Shown here in pieces: positions 43,991 to 54,578 of a stretch of DNA of 64,000 bases; position 1 is the stretch's first letter; each line of letters starts with the position of its first letter. The stretch comes from Corynespora cassiicola. Lineage: Eukaryota > Ascomycota > Dothideomycetes > Pleosporales > Corynesporascaceae. Below the pieces are notes generated by a model. The model worked only from the letters and a program-made list of their open reading frames with translations, did not search any database and was not told the origin of the DNA. The DNA is taken from NCBI GenBank assembly GCA_022059125.1, contig JAEUWY010000001.1, positions 2,728,001-2,792,000 of the forward strand, given 5' to 3'. Made by a program: the position numbers and the translations under genes.

Positions 43991-46138
43991 CTAGCCAGTT
44001 CCCTGCGAAATCTGAACAACTGACAAATGCTGCACCCACCACTGTTCACTTGGGCTCTTTTGTCGCACCACAGCTGTCCGCCATGACTCCATGGTGCTCG
44101 TGAGCTCTGGAAGCTCATACATTGCGTAATCGCCTGTTCCTGGCGTTCTATCGCTTATTAACAGCACGAAGATGTCTTTCATCTCCGTGCCAGCTGTCTT
44201 CCATTGTTCTCGGAGCTGGAGAGGAACCTCAATGGATATAATACTCGCGGCTTCTTTCCCAGGCAGTATTCGCTCGGCTGTCAGCCCATTTTTATGTGGA
44301 AGTATTTTCTTGATGCCGTAGAGGGGTGTCATGTTGAGGACTGTGAAAAATAGGTCCTTATTTGAGGAATTCGTAACGACTAGCTGCTTAGTAGAGACAG
44401 CGTGCTGCGGTATAGGCTCTTCATCATCTTCCTCTTCGTATTCTGTAATTTCGAAGCGGAAATTGGGAGTCGTGGGTGCGTTGCGGTTCGTACTGCGAAG
44501 CTTGGCAACGGTGTAGTAGCGCTGTAGGTGGTGTAAAAGATACATGAGTCGCTTTGACAACTCGGGCTCATTGATATGTAGGACGGGAAAGTGTTCCAGT
44601 CTCGCGCCGCTTGCGTCGTGAAAGATGAAAGTGGATTCTTGAAGCTTGACTGTGAAACTCGGCTCATCTACCGGAGGTCGAAGATCCAAATTCGTGTTAT
44701 CGGTCGAAGTTTCGTTGAAATCGAGCTCAATGCGGACTGTGGGGTCAATATACATCTGCCAGTTTTTCTGGATAGAGTCCCAGGCCTGCAACTCGCTGAG
44801 ACTCATATCAACCTCTCTGGCTCTTATCATTCGTACAAGTGTGTACTCTTCCCTCCATACTAGGACGGCACGCCAACCCCTTTGCACAGGTAGAGTCAAG
44901 TCCTTGCTAGATTCGATGTCGCCTCCTGCTTTCGATTGACTCAGGACAGAGACGGTCAAGAGGAGATTGTTACCACCACGTTTGCTACTGGATGCACCAG
45001 ATTGTGTTGGATGGTAGAGGCGGAACTTGTCTCCCTTCCGCAATCCGGATCTTTTACCCCTGTCAAGCATAATGCGTGCTCCATCGACGCTCAAAACCAC
45101 TGGTAGAGACTCGTCGTTTGCTTCGAGTGTATCACAAAGAGCTTTTTGGAAGATGAGCCGACGCCCGTCCCCTAAATGTGCTGGCACTTGTTCCATCTCG
45201 TCAGAGAATAGTTTCATGGTGGCGCTGAGTTGCTCATGAAGTGTCGCGTAAGTATGCAATTCCCTTCGGTGACCAAGATGATGAAGTGCGTCGATGTAGG
45301 CTCTTGTCCATCGACCATGATATGTACCATCTCGATACGTCTCTCGAGCTAGCTGGTGAGGCTGAACGGCGGCGAGGACATTGTACCGGGAAGAGCGGTA
45401 AAGATAGCTTTGGTGCACTTTCGCATTTCTCTTAGTGTCTGGCTCAATGACCCCACCTTCTTGGATGGACTCGATAGAATCTGGCTCATAGTTGACAGTA
45501 TCTGCATCATCTTCGGAGTCATCTTGCTCAAAATCTTCACTCTTGCTCCATTTTCGTGGTACTGTTGCCGGCCAACATCGAACACGAACACCTTCCAGCT
45601 TCTCTCCTCTGGTAGCACCTCCAGAGTGACAGCAGTCAAGAGTGACTAACACCGTCAGCTTCTTTGCCAGTCTATCAAGCTGCCTGCCGAACTTGACATC
45701 GGAATAGTCGCCGCCAAGGAAACATAGGAGCTCATCATTGGCGTTTATGCCCTTTCTCCCGGGATATCGCGTTCGCCGCTCATCGCCATGACCGGAGTAG
45801 GAGATCAAGAGGAAGTCGCCTTTTTTCGCAGAGTCGTAGACCTTGTCAATGGCAGCGATGATGTCTTTCCTCTTAGGCTCTCGAAACATGATAGTCTGGG
45901 ACGTTGGGTACGGTGTGTTCCAGTGCGGTAACGGGGCGCAAAAGGCCGTGATGTTCTGCATTTGGAAACCGGCATGCTCACGCAGATAGCGGTTGATGAG
46001 AACAACATCGTTGACACAGCCTTGCAGGTTTTTTCTCCAGTCATCTGCACTGTAGTAGTCGATTCCAATCAAAATAGCCCAGTATGTCGGACGTCCGATC
46101 GCAATTCCGGATGTAGACATTTCTTCCCGGTCAAACAT
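43991..46138 (-). CDS. Caspase-fold (peptidase C14) protein
   Basis: This single-exon frame encodes 715 aa; a stop codon directly precedes the ATG at 46138. The N-terminal domain (about 15-340) is a caspase/metacaspase p20-like fold: YWAILIGIDYYSADDWRKNL, VNDVVLINRYLRE, the catalytic His117 in LISYSGHGDE and the catalytic Cys170 in TLDCCHSGGA. It lacks the Pro/Gln-rich prodomain of fungal type I metacaspases. An acidic linker (SEDFEQDDSEDDAD) may be a processing segment. The C-terminal 370 residues look beta-rich. They include ARIMLDRGKRSGLRKGDKFRL and a DUF4384-like block LVVTNSSNKDLFFTVLNMTPLYGIKKILP. The substrate is unknown. It is divergent from a TPR-CHAT protease gene across 693 nt, which suggests shared control. 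Confidence 0.9.
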   Translation of the reverse strand: MFDREEMSTSGIAIGRPTYWAILIGIDYYSADDWRKNLQGCVNDVVLINRYLREHAGFQMQNITAFCAPLPHWNTPYPTSQTIMFREPKRKDIIAAIDKVYDSAKKGDFLLISYSGHGDERRTRYPGRKGINANDELLCFLGGDYSDVKFGRQLDRLAKKLTVLVTLDCCHSGGATRGEKLEGVRVRCWPATVPRKWSKSEDFEQDDSEDDADTVNYEPDSIESIQEGGVIEPDTKRNAKVHQSYLYRSSRYNVLAAVQPHQLARETYRDGTYHGRWTRAYIDALHHLGHRRELHTYATLHEQLSATMKLFSDEMEQVPAHLGDGRRLIFQKALCDTLEANDESLPVVLSVDGARIMLDRGKRSGLRKGDKFRLYHPTQSGASSSKRGGNNLLLTVSVLSQSKAGGDIESSKDLTLPVQRGWRAVLVWREEYTLVRMIRAREVDMSLSELQAWDSIQKNWQMYIDPTVRIELDFNETSTDNTNLDLRPPVDEPSFTVKLQESTFIFHDASGARLEHFPVLHINEPELSKRLMYLLHHLQRYYTVAKLRSTNRNAPTTPNFRFEITEYEEEDDEEPIPQHAVSTKQLVVTNSSNKDLFFTVLNMTPLYGIKKILPHKNGLTAERILPGKEAASIISIEVPLQLREQWKTAGTEMKDIFVLLISDRTPGTGDYAMYELPELTSTMESWRTAVVRQKSPSEQWWVQHLSVVQISQGTG

Positions 46139-46831
46139 CTAGGCAGCGTTCTGTCGACTGAAGATGGCAGAGTATGTGTAGATCAAGATAGATTTGTTCA
46201 ATAATGTTTGCCTAAATGGTCGCATTAACAGCAATCTTATATGAATTTAGGCAGCGGTGAGCCAAGAACAGCTCCTGCAGGTATGTGGACCGGTGGATTA
46301 ATAGCCTTGAAGGCGGATGCCTCTCCATGCATTAGTGCAAGAAGGCTTACGCTAGGCATCTTAACCAGCGACAACAGTCGAGCACCTCGCATTATCGCCA
46401 TGGTAGTGGCGGCGACGGCATCATGCTACAATCGCGGTTCCCCAGATATGTACTGCTGATCGGCGTGGCTGGGATGGCTGGATTCCCTACAAGCGAGTTT
46501 ACGTTATCTTCGAGGCCAAACAGAGTTTAAAGTTACCTAGCTCCGACACCCTCCAAATCACGCGAAGACTTTTCCGGCTTAGGTTGCGGCTGAAGATGGC
46601 TTTCGCAGTTCGCAGTTCGCACTTCACGATGCATGTGCTCAATGTGCATGTTAGCTGAGGCAGTGCATGCGCACATAGTAATGGAAATGGCCTTCTCCCA
46701 GACAACTACAGCCAGGCTAAAGTCACCCAAAAGCTCGAAAACCTTCCCCCAAAGTTCTGTTTTGCCCCATCGTTGTCTATCGTTCCTGTCAAACCTCCGT
46801 TGAGTCAGTGAATCCTGACTGAGACGAAGAA
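46139..46831. promoter_or_regulatory. Shared divergent promoter of the C14 and TPR-CHAT genes
   Basis: This 693-nt stretch is the only space between two gene starts on opposite strands. It holds a 7-bp tandem repeat TTCGCAG x3 (46602-46622, last copy ending in C) and a nearby ATGTGC-containing direct repeat (46631-46650). These are candidate factor-binding sites by position only. Confidence 0.5.
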
Positions 46832-49777
46832 ATGAATCCATTGGGTCCGAGCATGTGGTCGGAAGACCAGATCAGACAACAAATTGCAGAGCAAAGTCAC
46901 AATCTCGAAACAGCTGCAGACGGAGACAAATGTCTGCTATCGCTTAAGCTATGCGAATTCTGGAGTCGTCTATTTTACAGGAAGAACGAGGGTGAGCAGA
47001 TCGACAATGCGATCATGTTCGGACGGCTAGCCATTGAAACTTACTACTCGTGGCTGCCAGAAGAGGAGAGACCAGAGTGGGCACAAGTGTTCTGTGAGCT
47101 GCAGGAGCAACTACATCTCAAGGCTCGAACTACAGGTAAAGATGAAGATTGGGAAGAGTTCATTAATTTGAGTGAAGACGCACTCGCAAAATTGCCTCAT
47201 AAAGAGGATTGGTGGTGGGAGGTCTACAAACGAGCGAGCGACGGGTTTCTCAATCGATACCGGCGTACTGGCGATGTCGAAGATGCTCGACTGGTTGTCA
47301 ACACGGGCTACCAGGCCATGCGGATACCGGAGTACCAACGGCACTTCACTCCAAGAGTGAGAGACAACCTTGCACGCGCTTTGCTCTGCAAGGCTCAACT
47401 CGATGGGTCCTTGGAACATCTCCATGATGCTCTGCAGCTGGGCTACGATGCGCTAGGCTCGGTAACCTCTTCAGAATCCGTATTTTACTGTGGTGAATTG
47501 CTGATGTGTCTCTACACGCGATATGAAATTAATCGCGAATCTGATGAGCTGGAAGAAGCAATACGTATAGGCCGACTCGCACGTCAGCTCCCCCAAAATT
47601 CCCATGGAATGGAGACAGTTCTCTACAACTACTCAATGGTGCTTCTCGCCAAGTATCGAAGACATGGTCACCGGGCGGACATTGACAGTGTTGGCATTCT
47701 AGAAGAGGCTATCACATCCGCAAGATCATTAGTGGAGATAGAGAAACGCACTGGATGGTTGTTGTCTGGTCACAGTCTTTTAGGCCGATGTCTCGGTACT
47801 AGATTTGGCGCCTTCAAAGAGATTGAAGATGCAGATGAGAGCTTGGCACAATCGGAGACCGCGCTGTCATTGCTTCCAAATCCACACCCTGATCGTGCAG
47901 AGATACAGAACGACATTGCAGCAACCTTGGAACGCAAATTTAAACTACGCAGGAGCCAGGATCGGATCGATGAAGCAGCGGCTTGTTTGGAAGAAGCTCT
48001 CACTCAGGCTGCCATAGCTTGCGACCTTACATCAGAGATGGAAGCCGTGTACGCCGAGCGAGCTTGCAACTTTGCAACATTGCTTGCACATAAGTATGAT
48101 ATGGCTACCGACAAGACTGAAGTACAGCAGCAGTTGTCTTTGGCGCGCGATATCTTCTGTGCAGCAGCAATGGCGCCGAACTCGTCCCCACGGTCAAGAA
48201 TCAATGCCGCGACTCGGGCAGGACGGTTTCTCCTCAAGGCCGAGCAATGGGAACAAGCAGACAAGGTCTTAGCGGAGGCAATCGAATTACTTCCCCGAGT
48301 CGTCATATTTTCCATGTCAAGCGAAGACCAGCAAGATTTGCTTCAAGACATCTCTGGACTGGGAACATACGCGGCTGAAGCGGCTTTGCAGAACGGTCGT
48401 CCAGCATGGCAGGCTCTGCAACGACTTGAAGCAGCGCGATGCGTGGTTTCAGAGACCGGAATGAAGCAGAGGAACGATCTAAGGGAGCTTGAGAGAAGCC
48501 ATCCAGATCTCGCGCATGACTATAAGCTGCTACGCGATCAGATCTCCCAGCGCATACGAGTTCCCGAAACCGAAGTTGAGTACCTGAGCTCACGGGATAT
48601 CCAGGAGAGACGTTTACGCGCTATTGGTGAGCTTGAAGAGAATATCAGAACACAGCCTGGATTTGAACGGTTCCAGCGTCCTATGGTAGAAGCGGATTTC
48701 AAAATGCTGGCAGAATTTGGGCCGATAGTGGTCTTCAACATTGGATGGACCCGGAGCGACATCTTCGTTGTCAAGACTGAGTCCATCAGTACATTGAGTC
48801 TCGAATTTTACGACACACTTGATCTCAGATCCAGAATCGAGTCGCTTTGCACCGCGAGTGGACGATCACAACGCAACGGTGTCGTCCGGGAACGCAGAGC
48901 CACAGGCCACACGATTAAAAGTCTGCTCCAATGGATCTGGGACATTGCTGTCGAGCGGGCAGTCGATTGTGCCCTTGAAGGCACTGACCCAAAGACACTG
49001 AGGCGTATCTGGTGGATTACAAGCGGACTATTTGGCAGCGTGCCTTTTCACTTGGCCGGAGATGAGACAACCAACAACACTTTCAGCCGTTGTATATCAT
49101 CGTACATATCATCATTCAAAGCGCTTAGATATGCCAGAGAGAAAGCAAACAAATTACATGTGGCAAAAGACTCACCAGCGCTCCTTATAACGATGCCAAC
49201 CACTCCTGGTCCTCACGAGGCTTTGAATACGAAGATAGAGGAGTCCATTTTCAAAAATGTCTTTCACAACAACAATGTACCTCTTGAGCGTCCATCGCGC
49301 AATGAGATTTTGGACACCCTGTCTCCATTCTCGTTCGTGCATTTGGCCTGTCACGGCGTCTCGATGCTGCAAGATCCATCACGTAGTGGCATCGTTCTCC
49401 TCAACGACGACAAGGATCAGGCATCTATTCTGACGGTCGCCGATCTCGAGAAGGTTGACCTTGAGGCGGCATTTATCGCCTACTTATCTGCTTGCTCGAC
49501 CGCCGAAATTGGCTCTGGAAAGCTGCGAGACGAAGCAATACATCTGACGAACTCATTCCAAATGATCGGTTTCCCACATGTCATCGGGTCAATTTGGCCT
49601 GCATATGATCGTGCTGCTGGAGAGATTGCAAGTGAATTCTACAAGGGTTTAATGGCAGCGGAAGACATTACGGCTGAGGGCGTGGTTGCGAAAGCGCTCC
49701 ACGATGCGATGCTTGAGTTCAGGTCGAAGGAGAATGACGTTGCGAAGTGGGGTCCGTTTGTTCATGTTGGCATTTGA
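46832..49777 (+). CDS. TPR-CHAT protease
   Basis: This intronless frame encodes 981 aa. Residues 1 to about 560 are degenerate tetratricopeptide repeats, with helices such as NAIMFGRLAIETYYSWLP, EFINLSEDALAKLP, HLHDALQLGYDALG, ELEEAIRIGRLARQLPQ and EAAACLEEALTQAA spaced about 40-50 residues apart. Residues about 690-981 form a CHAT domain (caspase-like, clan CD): WWITSGLFGSVPFHLAG, catalytic His841 in VHLACHG, catalytic Cys888 in LSACSTAEIG, and GFPHVIGSIWPAYDRAAGEIASEFY. The dyad spacing is normal, so an active cysteine protease is likely. In bacteria, TPR-CHAT proteins are effector proteases of immune systems; separases share the fold. In fungi such genes are numerous and mostly uncharacterised. 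It pairs head-to-head with the C14 gene. Confidence 0.92.
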   Translation: MNPLGPSMWSEDQIRQQIAEQSHNLETAADGDKCLLSLKLCEFWSRLFYRKNEGEQIDNAIMFGRLAIETYYSWLPEEERPEWAQVFCELQEQLHLKARTTGKDEDWEEFINLSEDALAKLPHKEDWWWEVYKRASDGFLNRYRRTGDVEDARLVVNTGYQAMRIPEYQRHFTPRVRDNLARALLCKAQLDGSLEHLHDALQLGYDALGSVTSSESVFYCGELLMCLYTRYEINRESDELEEAIRIGRLARQLPQNSHGMETVLYNYSMVLLAKYRRHGHRADIDSVGILEEAITSARSLVEIEKRTGWLLSGHSLLGRCLGTRFGAFKEIEDADESLAQSETALSLLPNPHPDRAEIQNDIAATLERKFKLRRSQDRIDEAAACLEEALTQAAIACDLTSEMEAVYAERACNFATLLAHKYDMATDKTEVQQQLSLARDIFCAAAMAPNSSPRSRINAATRAGRFLLKAEQWEQADKVLAEAIELLPRVVIFSMSSEDQQDLLQDISGLGTYAAEAALQNGRPAWQALQRLEAARCVVSETGMKQRNDLRELERSHPDLAHDYKLLRDQISQRIRVPETEVEYLSSRDIQERRLRAIGELEENIRTQPGFERFQRPMVEADFKMLAEFGPIVVFNIGWTRSDIFVVKTESISTLSLEFYDTLDLRSRIESLCTASGRSQRNGVVRERRATGHTIKSLLQWIWDIAVERAVDCALEGTDPKTLRRIWWITSGLFGSVPFHLAGDETTNNTFSRCISSYISSFKALRYAREKANKLHVAKDSPALLITMPTTPGPHEALNTKIEESIFKNVFHNNNVPLERPSRNEILDTLSPFSFVHLACHGVSMLQDPSRSGIVLLNDDKDQASILTVADLEKVDLEAAFIAYLSACSTAEIGSGKLRDEAIHLTNSFQMIGFPHVIGSIWPAYDRAAGEIASEFYKGLMAAEDITAEGVVAKALHDAMLEFRSKENDVAKWGPFVHVGI

Positions 49778-49874
49778 GCGTGATGGTGGCGTGGGCGCTT
49801 TTACGTAGTATTTTTGGTTCATGGTGGATTTCATTGCAGCTGCACATTCTCTGAAGTGAGGGTATACACAAACA

Positions 49875-50260
49875 ACACCACTCAACGACCTTCCCGGTCA
49901 ATTCGTAAGCAAGACTGTTGTAAGAGAATTGGCCGCGGAAGGAGAGAAGCTTAGTGTGATTATTTTTATATTTTATTGTATTCTTACTGCTGACTAGAAC
50001 GTTGTTTTTGGTGCTAACGAGTAGAGTTTGCCATTCTGGTTTCTCTTCTTCTACCAGAATTTCTAGGGCCGCTGATGTGACTGTCTTTGTCAATGAACAG
50101 ACTGGAATTACTTGTTCTTCTATCATTGGAAAGCTCCGCCCAACATCACTATGGCCGTATCCCCTGTAGTAGACACTCTTCCTTTCGTGCATAACACCCA
50201 AATTGAGTCCAGGTGTTCCTCTGATACTCATCAAATGTTCACTCATGGAACTGAGGTGAC
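49875..50260 (-). pseudogene. Relic of a serine beta-lactamase-like (class C / PBP-like) hydrolase
   Basis: A minus-strand frame retains the start of a beta-lactamase-related domain: RGTPGLNLGVMH, YYRGYGHSDVGRSFP and VCSLTKTVTSAALEILVEE, with the catalytic S-x-x-K as SLTK. After about 30 AT-rich unrelated residues it resumes with FSYNSLAYELTGKVVE, matching the Tyr-motif region. Most of the residues normally between these motifs, and everything after them, are missing. An in-frame stop lies just upstream of the ATG at 50246. I read it as a decayed, internally deleted copy. It runs tail-to-tail with the CHAT gene, about 100 nt beyond that gene's stop. Confidence 0.7.
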
Positions 50261-51255
50261 CGAGCTAAAGCGTTAGGTCTGCCATGGTGACTGTCCTGGG
50301 ATTTTCTTCTGAATTAAGAATAGGGTCTTCAATTAATACGGATTACTCATTAGCAACCGGGAAAAGGCTTTCTGACAGAATGTCTCTTCGAGGAGGTCAG
50401 TGATAATAATCGCGACGGTGGCAATCAATGTCCTCACCTACAAGGCTGACTAGTAGTGCGTATAGTGGAGGGAATGTAGGATGTGTCAATTCGTTGAGGC
50501 TGAGGTGGTCAGGCAGCGAAATGGGCCTCAATGTGCACCGTGCCCCTTACACGGTTGAAATGGCCGTGGCAAGGACGGCACATGTCAGTCTTCAACTGCA
50601 AAAAAGCTTGTAGATGCAACTTTTGTTGCAATCTTACAGAAAATTTTCAATCCTAGGGGATAAATGTATAGCGTTACGTTGGTTAGTGTCGCTAGTAAGC
50701 ACTCTGGGACTCCTTCCCTCGATATTGTCGAATCAGGGGATAGCCATCTATAGGAACTAATACCCAACGTCTATCATTTATGACTTGGGAGATAATTCAA
50801 TATATAGGGGTTATGTCCAAGATACATATGCGAAACTGAACTCTCCTTGTTGAGATCGAAACAACTGAGTCATGGACATGGAAAACTCAGTTACCCAGTC
50901 CGTTTTCCTATGGCCCATATGGTAACCAGAGATTTTGGCTATGCACGGAAACAATCCATCTTTAGTATAGATTTCATTCCTCCTGGTACAGAGAAGTTTC
51001 TTATCATCTACGTAGTATTCACGTCGGTGTCCCCTCTATATCTGGGCTGTCGCACAAACATTCCTTGGAAGACCCAGACTCTCAGTGTGGGCTAGTCGCC
51101 GAGATATCCCCACCTTGCCCCACCATCATGTCTGGTCACATTGCAACACTATCGCGTCTGTTAGTAACGTCATAGCATATCAAAAACCTCTCTCTCGGGG
51201 TTTTTTGAGGTCATATACTTTTCAATTTTGCTGGAAAACCACCAATCACAGCGCA
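50261..51255. other. Gene-free stretch before the tRNA
   Basis: This 1-kb stretch, fairly AT-rich, has only short frames without family resemblance on either strand. More of the beta-lactamase-like relic could lie at its left end but is too degraded for me to recognise. Confidence 0.45.
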
Positions 51256-51327
51256 GGCTCGCTGGCGCAATGGTAGCGCGCAGCCCTCCTAAGGCTGAGG
51301 CTGTGGGTTCGAGTCCCACGCGGGTCG
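51256..51327 (+). tRNA. tRNA-Arg (anticodon CCT)
   Basis: The sequence folds as a full cloverleaf. The acceptor stem GGCTCGC pairs with GCGGGTC (two G-T pairs). The D stem is GCGC/GCGC, and the anticodon stem is CAGCC/GGCTG around the loop CTCCTAA, with CCT at 51288-51290 reading AGG. The T stem is GTGGG/CCCAC around TTCGAGT. Internal A-box and B-box promoter sequences are present. There is no intron, and CCA is not encoded, as usual in eukaryotes. Confidence 0.93.
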
Positions 51328-51641
51328 CATTTAATGTGGTATTACATCTTTTTTTTGCCGATTACGTACGTACGATCAAGTCGTGTGTCTCTTGTTGTTG
51401 GTTTCGTGGGCTAGCGCTCAGACTTTTTGCGGAGAACCATGAAGAAATTTCGGCTGCCCAGCTCCGCTTTTACTTCGCACATCACGATTCGTCAACATGA
51501 CATCAAATAGGCCATTATTATACTTAAATTCTTCTAATTTGGATGCAAAGATTCTCTAATACAGCCGCAGTAGGACCACCTACGCTTCGTTTTGTGCAAG
51601 GTGGATATCACTCTCATGCGATACGCAACGGAGCCAATTCT
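51328..51641. other. Short spacer between tRNA and unknown gene
   Basis: This 314-nt stretch lies downstream of the tRNA, starting with a T-run (about 51348-51356) that could be its RNA polymerase III terminator. Nothing else is supported. Confidence 0.45.
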
Positions 51642-52975
51642 TTATGCAGCAGACCTTAGCGCGGACATTGGACTTAATCTAGGGTCTATCCTTCGCTCGA
51701 CCTCATCTCCCAAAACTCTCTGAACTTGTGATTGTGGAGTCAAGGCTCGTGTTGAACCTGATTTTAGCGTTCCGAAGACGATCGATGTCCCCGCGCTCGC
51801 TGTCGCCGGAGGCGGAATATAGTCAACGAGATGCTTGGTCGCTTCTAACAGCCCCAAGGCTTCATCTACCTCTTTTCTCACGGCTCTTTGAATGTGCTCC
51901 GATGAGTGACTTGAGTTCGATACCAATCCTTTGGCCCAAGCCACAAATGTTGAAAGCATTCCTATAGTGATTTCGTCGCTGCCGCTCATCTGAAAGGTTA
52001 TTTTAAGATAATGGATCATCTCAAGGACTTCAAGTCCAGGATTGATGAATAGATAATTCATTTCCCGCCATTTTGCTTCAATCTGGGAAGGTGTTGCATT
52101 GTTTTCCTGTCCCAGCACAGTGAACCATGTTTGGCATATGTCGCTTCGACGGATGCCGGACCATGGTAAAGTGAAAACAATCGCATATCCTGGCACACTA
52201 CCCCATGCAACTGCTTTGTTTTGGAAACTTTCTCCAGGAAAAATCATGGCTGAGTTTCCATATCCAAGAGAAGGGCGAAGGACGCGGTGGAGGTGTGCGA
52301 TGGAGACGTAATCCTCAGCCCCCAGCTTTTTCAAGTCCACTGCTAAAATATATGGCCGCATATTCGGATTGTGCATGGCTCGGTATTTGGCTTCGGAAAA
52401 GGCGCTGATGAGCTCGGTATGCAACGTGAGAAATGGGGATCGGCCGCCACCCAATCTGCAATGTTCCTCGAGAGCCTCTTTAAGAAGTCTTTTTTCCCCA
52501 TTATGATCTTCCATTGCCTTCAATGTCCTGCAACGCGATAGAGTGCCCCAAAATATAGGTTCCTGCAGTTGAGATACTGTAGTGACGGCGAAGACAGCAG
52601 ATGGTGTGAGGGCGCTCGTTTCCAGTCGATTCTCGTCGGAAGATGTTATGGCGCGGAAAATGTTTTCAACCATGTTCGGCGGGAATAACTGTGACTCTGC
52701 AACTATGATTACTTTATATCTACATGAAATGGGCGTCCAGGAAGATCTGTGTACTTACTGGCTATCTTTAACTCGCCGAGCAAGTCGTTCGATGGCTTTG
52801 TGTTGTTTAGCCTGTCATTTTTGACTTTTTCCTTCCTTCGGCCGGTGAGCTTTCGGATCATCCGCCTCCAGGATCCAATTCTTGATTTATGTAAGTTATC
52901 TTGCATCTTTATGTTGAGAAAGCACATACTCTTTGATCTTTTCACTTGTCCTAGAACCTCCCATGTCGACAACAT
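51642..52975 (-). CDS. Hypothetical protein, two exons
   Basis: Exons 52759-52975 and 51642-52696 join in phase across a 62-nt intron (GTAAGT...TTGCAG) to give 423 aa. The first exon is basic (SRIGSWRRMIRKLTGRRKEK). The second is globular-looking, with FPPNMVENIFRAITSSDENR, RCRTLKAMEDHNGEKRLLKEALEEHCRLGGG, HTELISAFSEAKYRAMHNPN and GLEVLEMIHYLKITFQMSGSDEITIGML, and ends in a Ser/Thr/Pro-rich tail. I do not recognise a family, and no catalytic motif stands out. The start at 52975 is the first ATG of the frame; an internal Met at residue 17 is also possible. It lies in the accessory part of the window between a tRNA and an AT-rich gap. Confidence 0.6.
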
Positions 52976-54578
52976 TCAGAGAGTGCCAGGTTCCTCTTAT
53001 TGCTTGATTGAAGCCCTCGAGATCATCGTCGTCTATATGCCCCTCTAGATGATCTGAATATCGAATTTTGGGCGCGCAGGTACCCGGAAGTGGTCTTAGA
53101 GTCGCCAGATGATACCTGTAAATGGATGCGTATTGCTTGTACTAAGACTAGCGTTATTGGTAGCCCGAATACTTGACCCTAAAGAATGAGTTAAGACAGT
53201 GTAACTGAATACAAAGCCTTGAAAATACACACTCCCACGATGTTTTTTTAGAGATCAACTCCGAATAGACAGGTAGAGCAACTTGTTGTTACTAAGGCCA
53301 TTAGTTGAGGTAAGCGAACCAGATATCCTCCCAGACCAGCCCAACATTATGTCCATGATTAGATGCACACAGCGGTAGAATACAGCCCAAAGTCTTGCAT
53401 CGATAAAAATATGCTAGAATAGCATAGCGCTGTAACCTAACAGAAGGTCAAAAAAGGCTCTGCATTTTCTTCGTGCCCATTGTCGGAGCAATAATGGTCA
53501 TCAATGAGTCTCCCCATATCTAATCCAACAATTGTTGATAGCCTGCATCTAATCTTGAAGTGGGTATATTTGAAGGCGAAAAAAGTAGTTAGAAAAAGTT
53601 TTAACTCTTGAATAATTTGTAAAAATGCAAAAAAATGATGGTAGCTCGACAAATTCCAGTACCTAGTGGGGTGCGTATTTCATTCAGGATTCCTAGTACC
53701 CTGTAGGATACCATGGATCGTGTTAAAGAGAATATATGAGTTCACATCAAATATTATTGATATGAGAGGTATAAATGGATTTCTATGGTGAACAGTCCAT
53801 GAGAATACGTTATACATTCTACCTCTAATTAACCTAGTGCTATTTGTAGAAGTACCTGCATTCCAGTAAACGGAAAGATTTAAGTCCTTCTCTGCATTTA
53901 AAATTTATAGATACATTCTCAGAAATGTTAAAATGACTTGGATATTCCAGAATCTTCAAGAATGACCACCTACTGTACTGCCGGCAACACAACACTATCG
54001 CAGCCAAGATGTGGCGCATCGGGCTTGCATTTTCCCTCTATCTGTTCGGTGATGCCGACTATCTAAAACTCCATGGGAGAACTTCGGCTGCGCAAGATTG
54101 TCTGGGCGCATCGAAAAGAATACCAAGAGCGTGAACGCATGGTTACATCTATCATCATTGCAGGGGCCCAGCACGCCATCGCTTAATCTCTCATCCACAA
54201 CCTTGAGCTTCAACGCGACCAACCAATAAAAGGACACGGTATTCCGCAAGTATCTATGCCGACCGACATCGCATGCGTTATTCTCGGTATCGGCTACTGT
54301 CCCTGGTCGCTGCGAACTCTCCTGGGATGAGTCCGCCCACTTTTGACTGAATCAGGCACGCTCGTTGCGAGGCAACGCACGTCGGATAAAGCATCCGTTC
54401 GATCACCGTATAGGAGGATTTCATTGCGCAATGGCTAAAAAATTCCGGGAAGATAAACCTGCAGGTGGCGCAGATCAATGGTATATCAAGCAGTGTTTGC
54501 ACTGATTCCACAACCACATCTTCGGGAATTCTTTTTGCATCGATTACATTTTCGCAAAAGTGTAGAATCGATCCCAAA
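52976..54578. other. AT-rich gene-poor stretch upstream of the transporter
   Basis: This 1.6-kb stretch is clearly AT-rich between about 53,100 and 53,950. The frames are short and lack family resemblance. It may be degraded mobile DNA, but I found no inverted-repeat pair to prove that. The last part should contain the transporter promoter. Confidence 0.45.
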
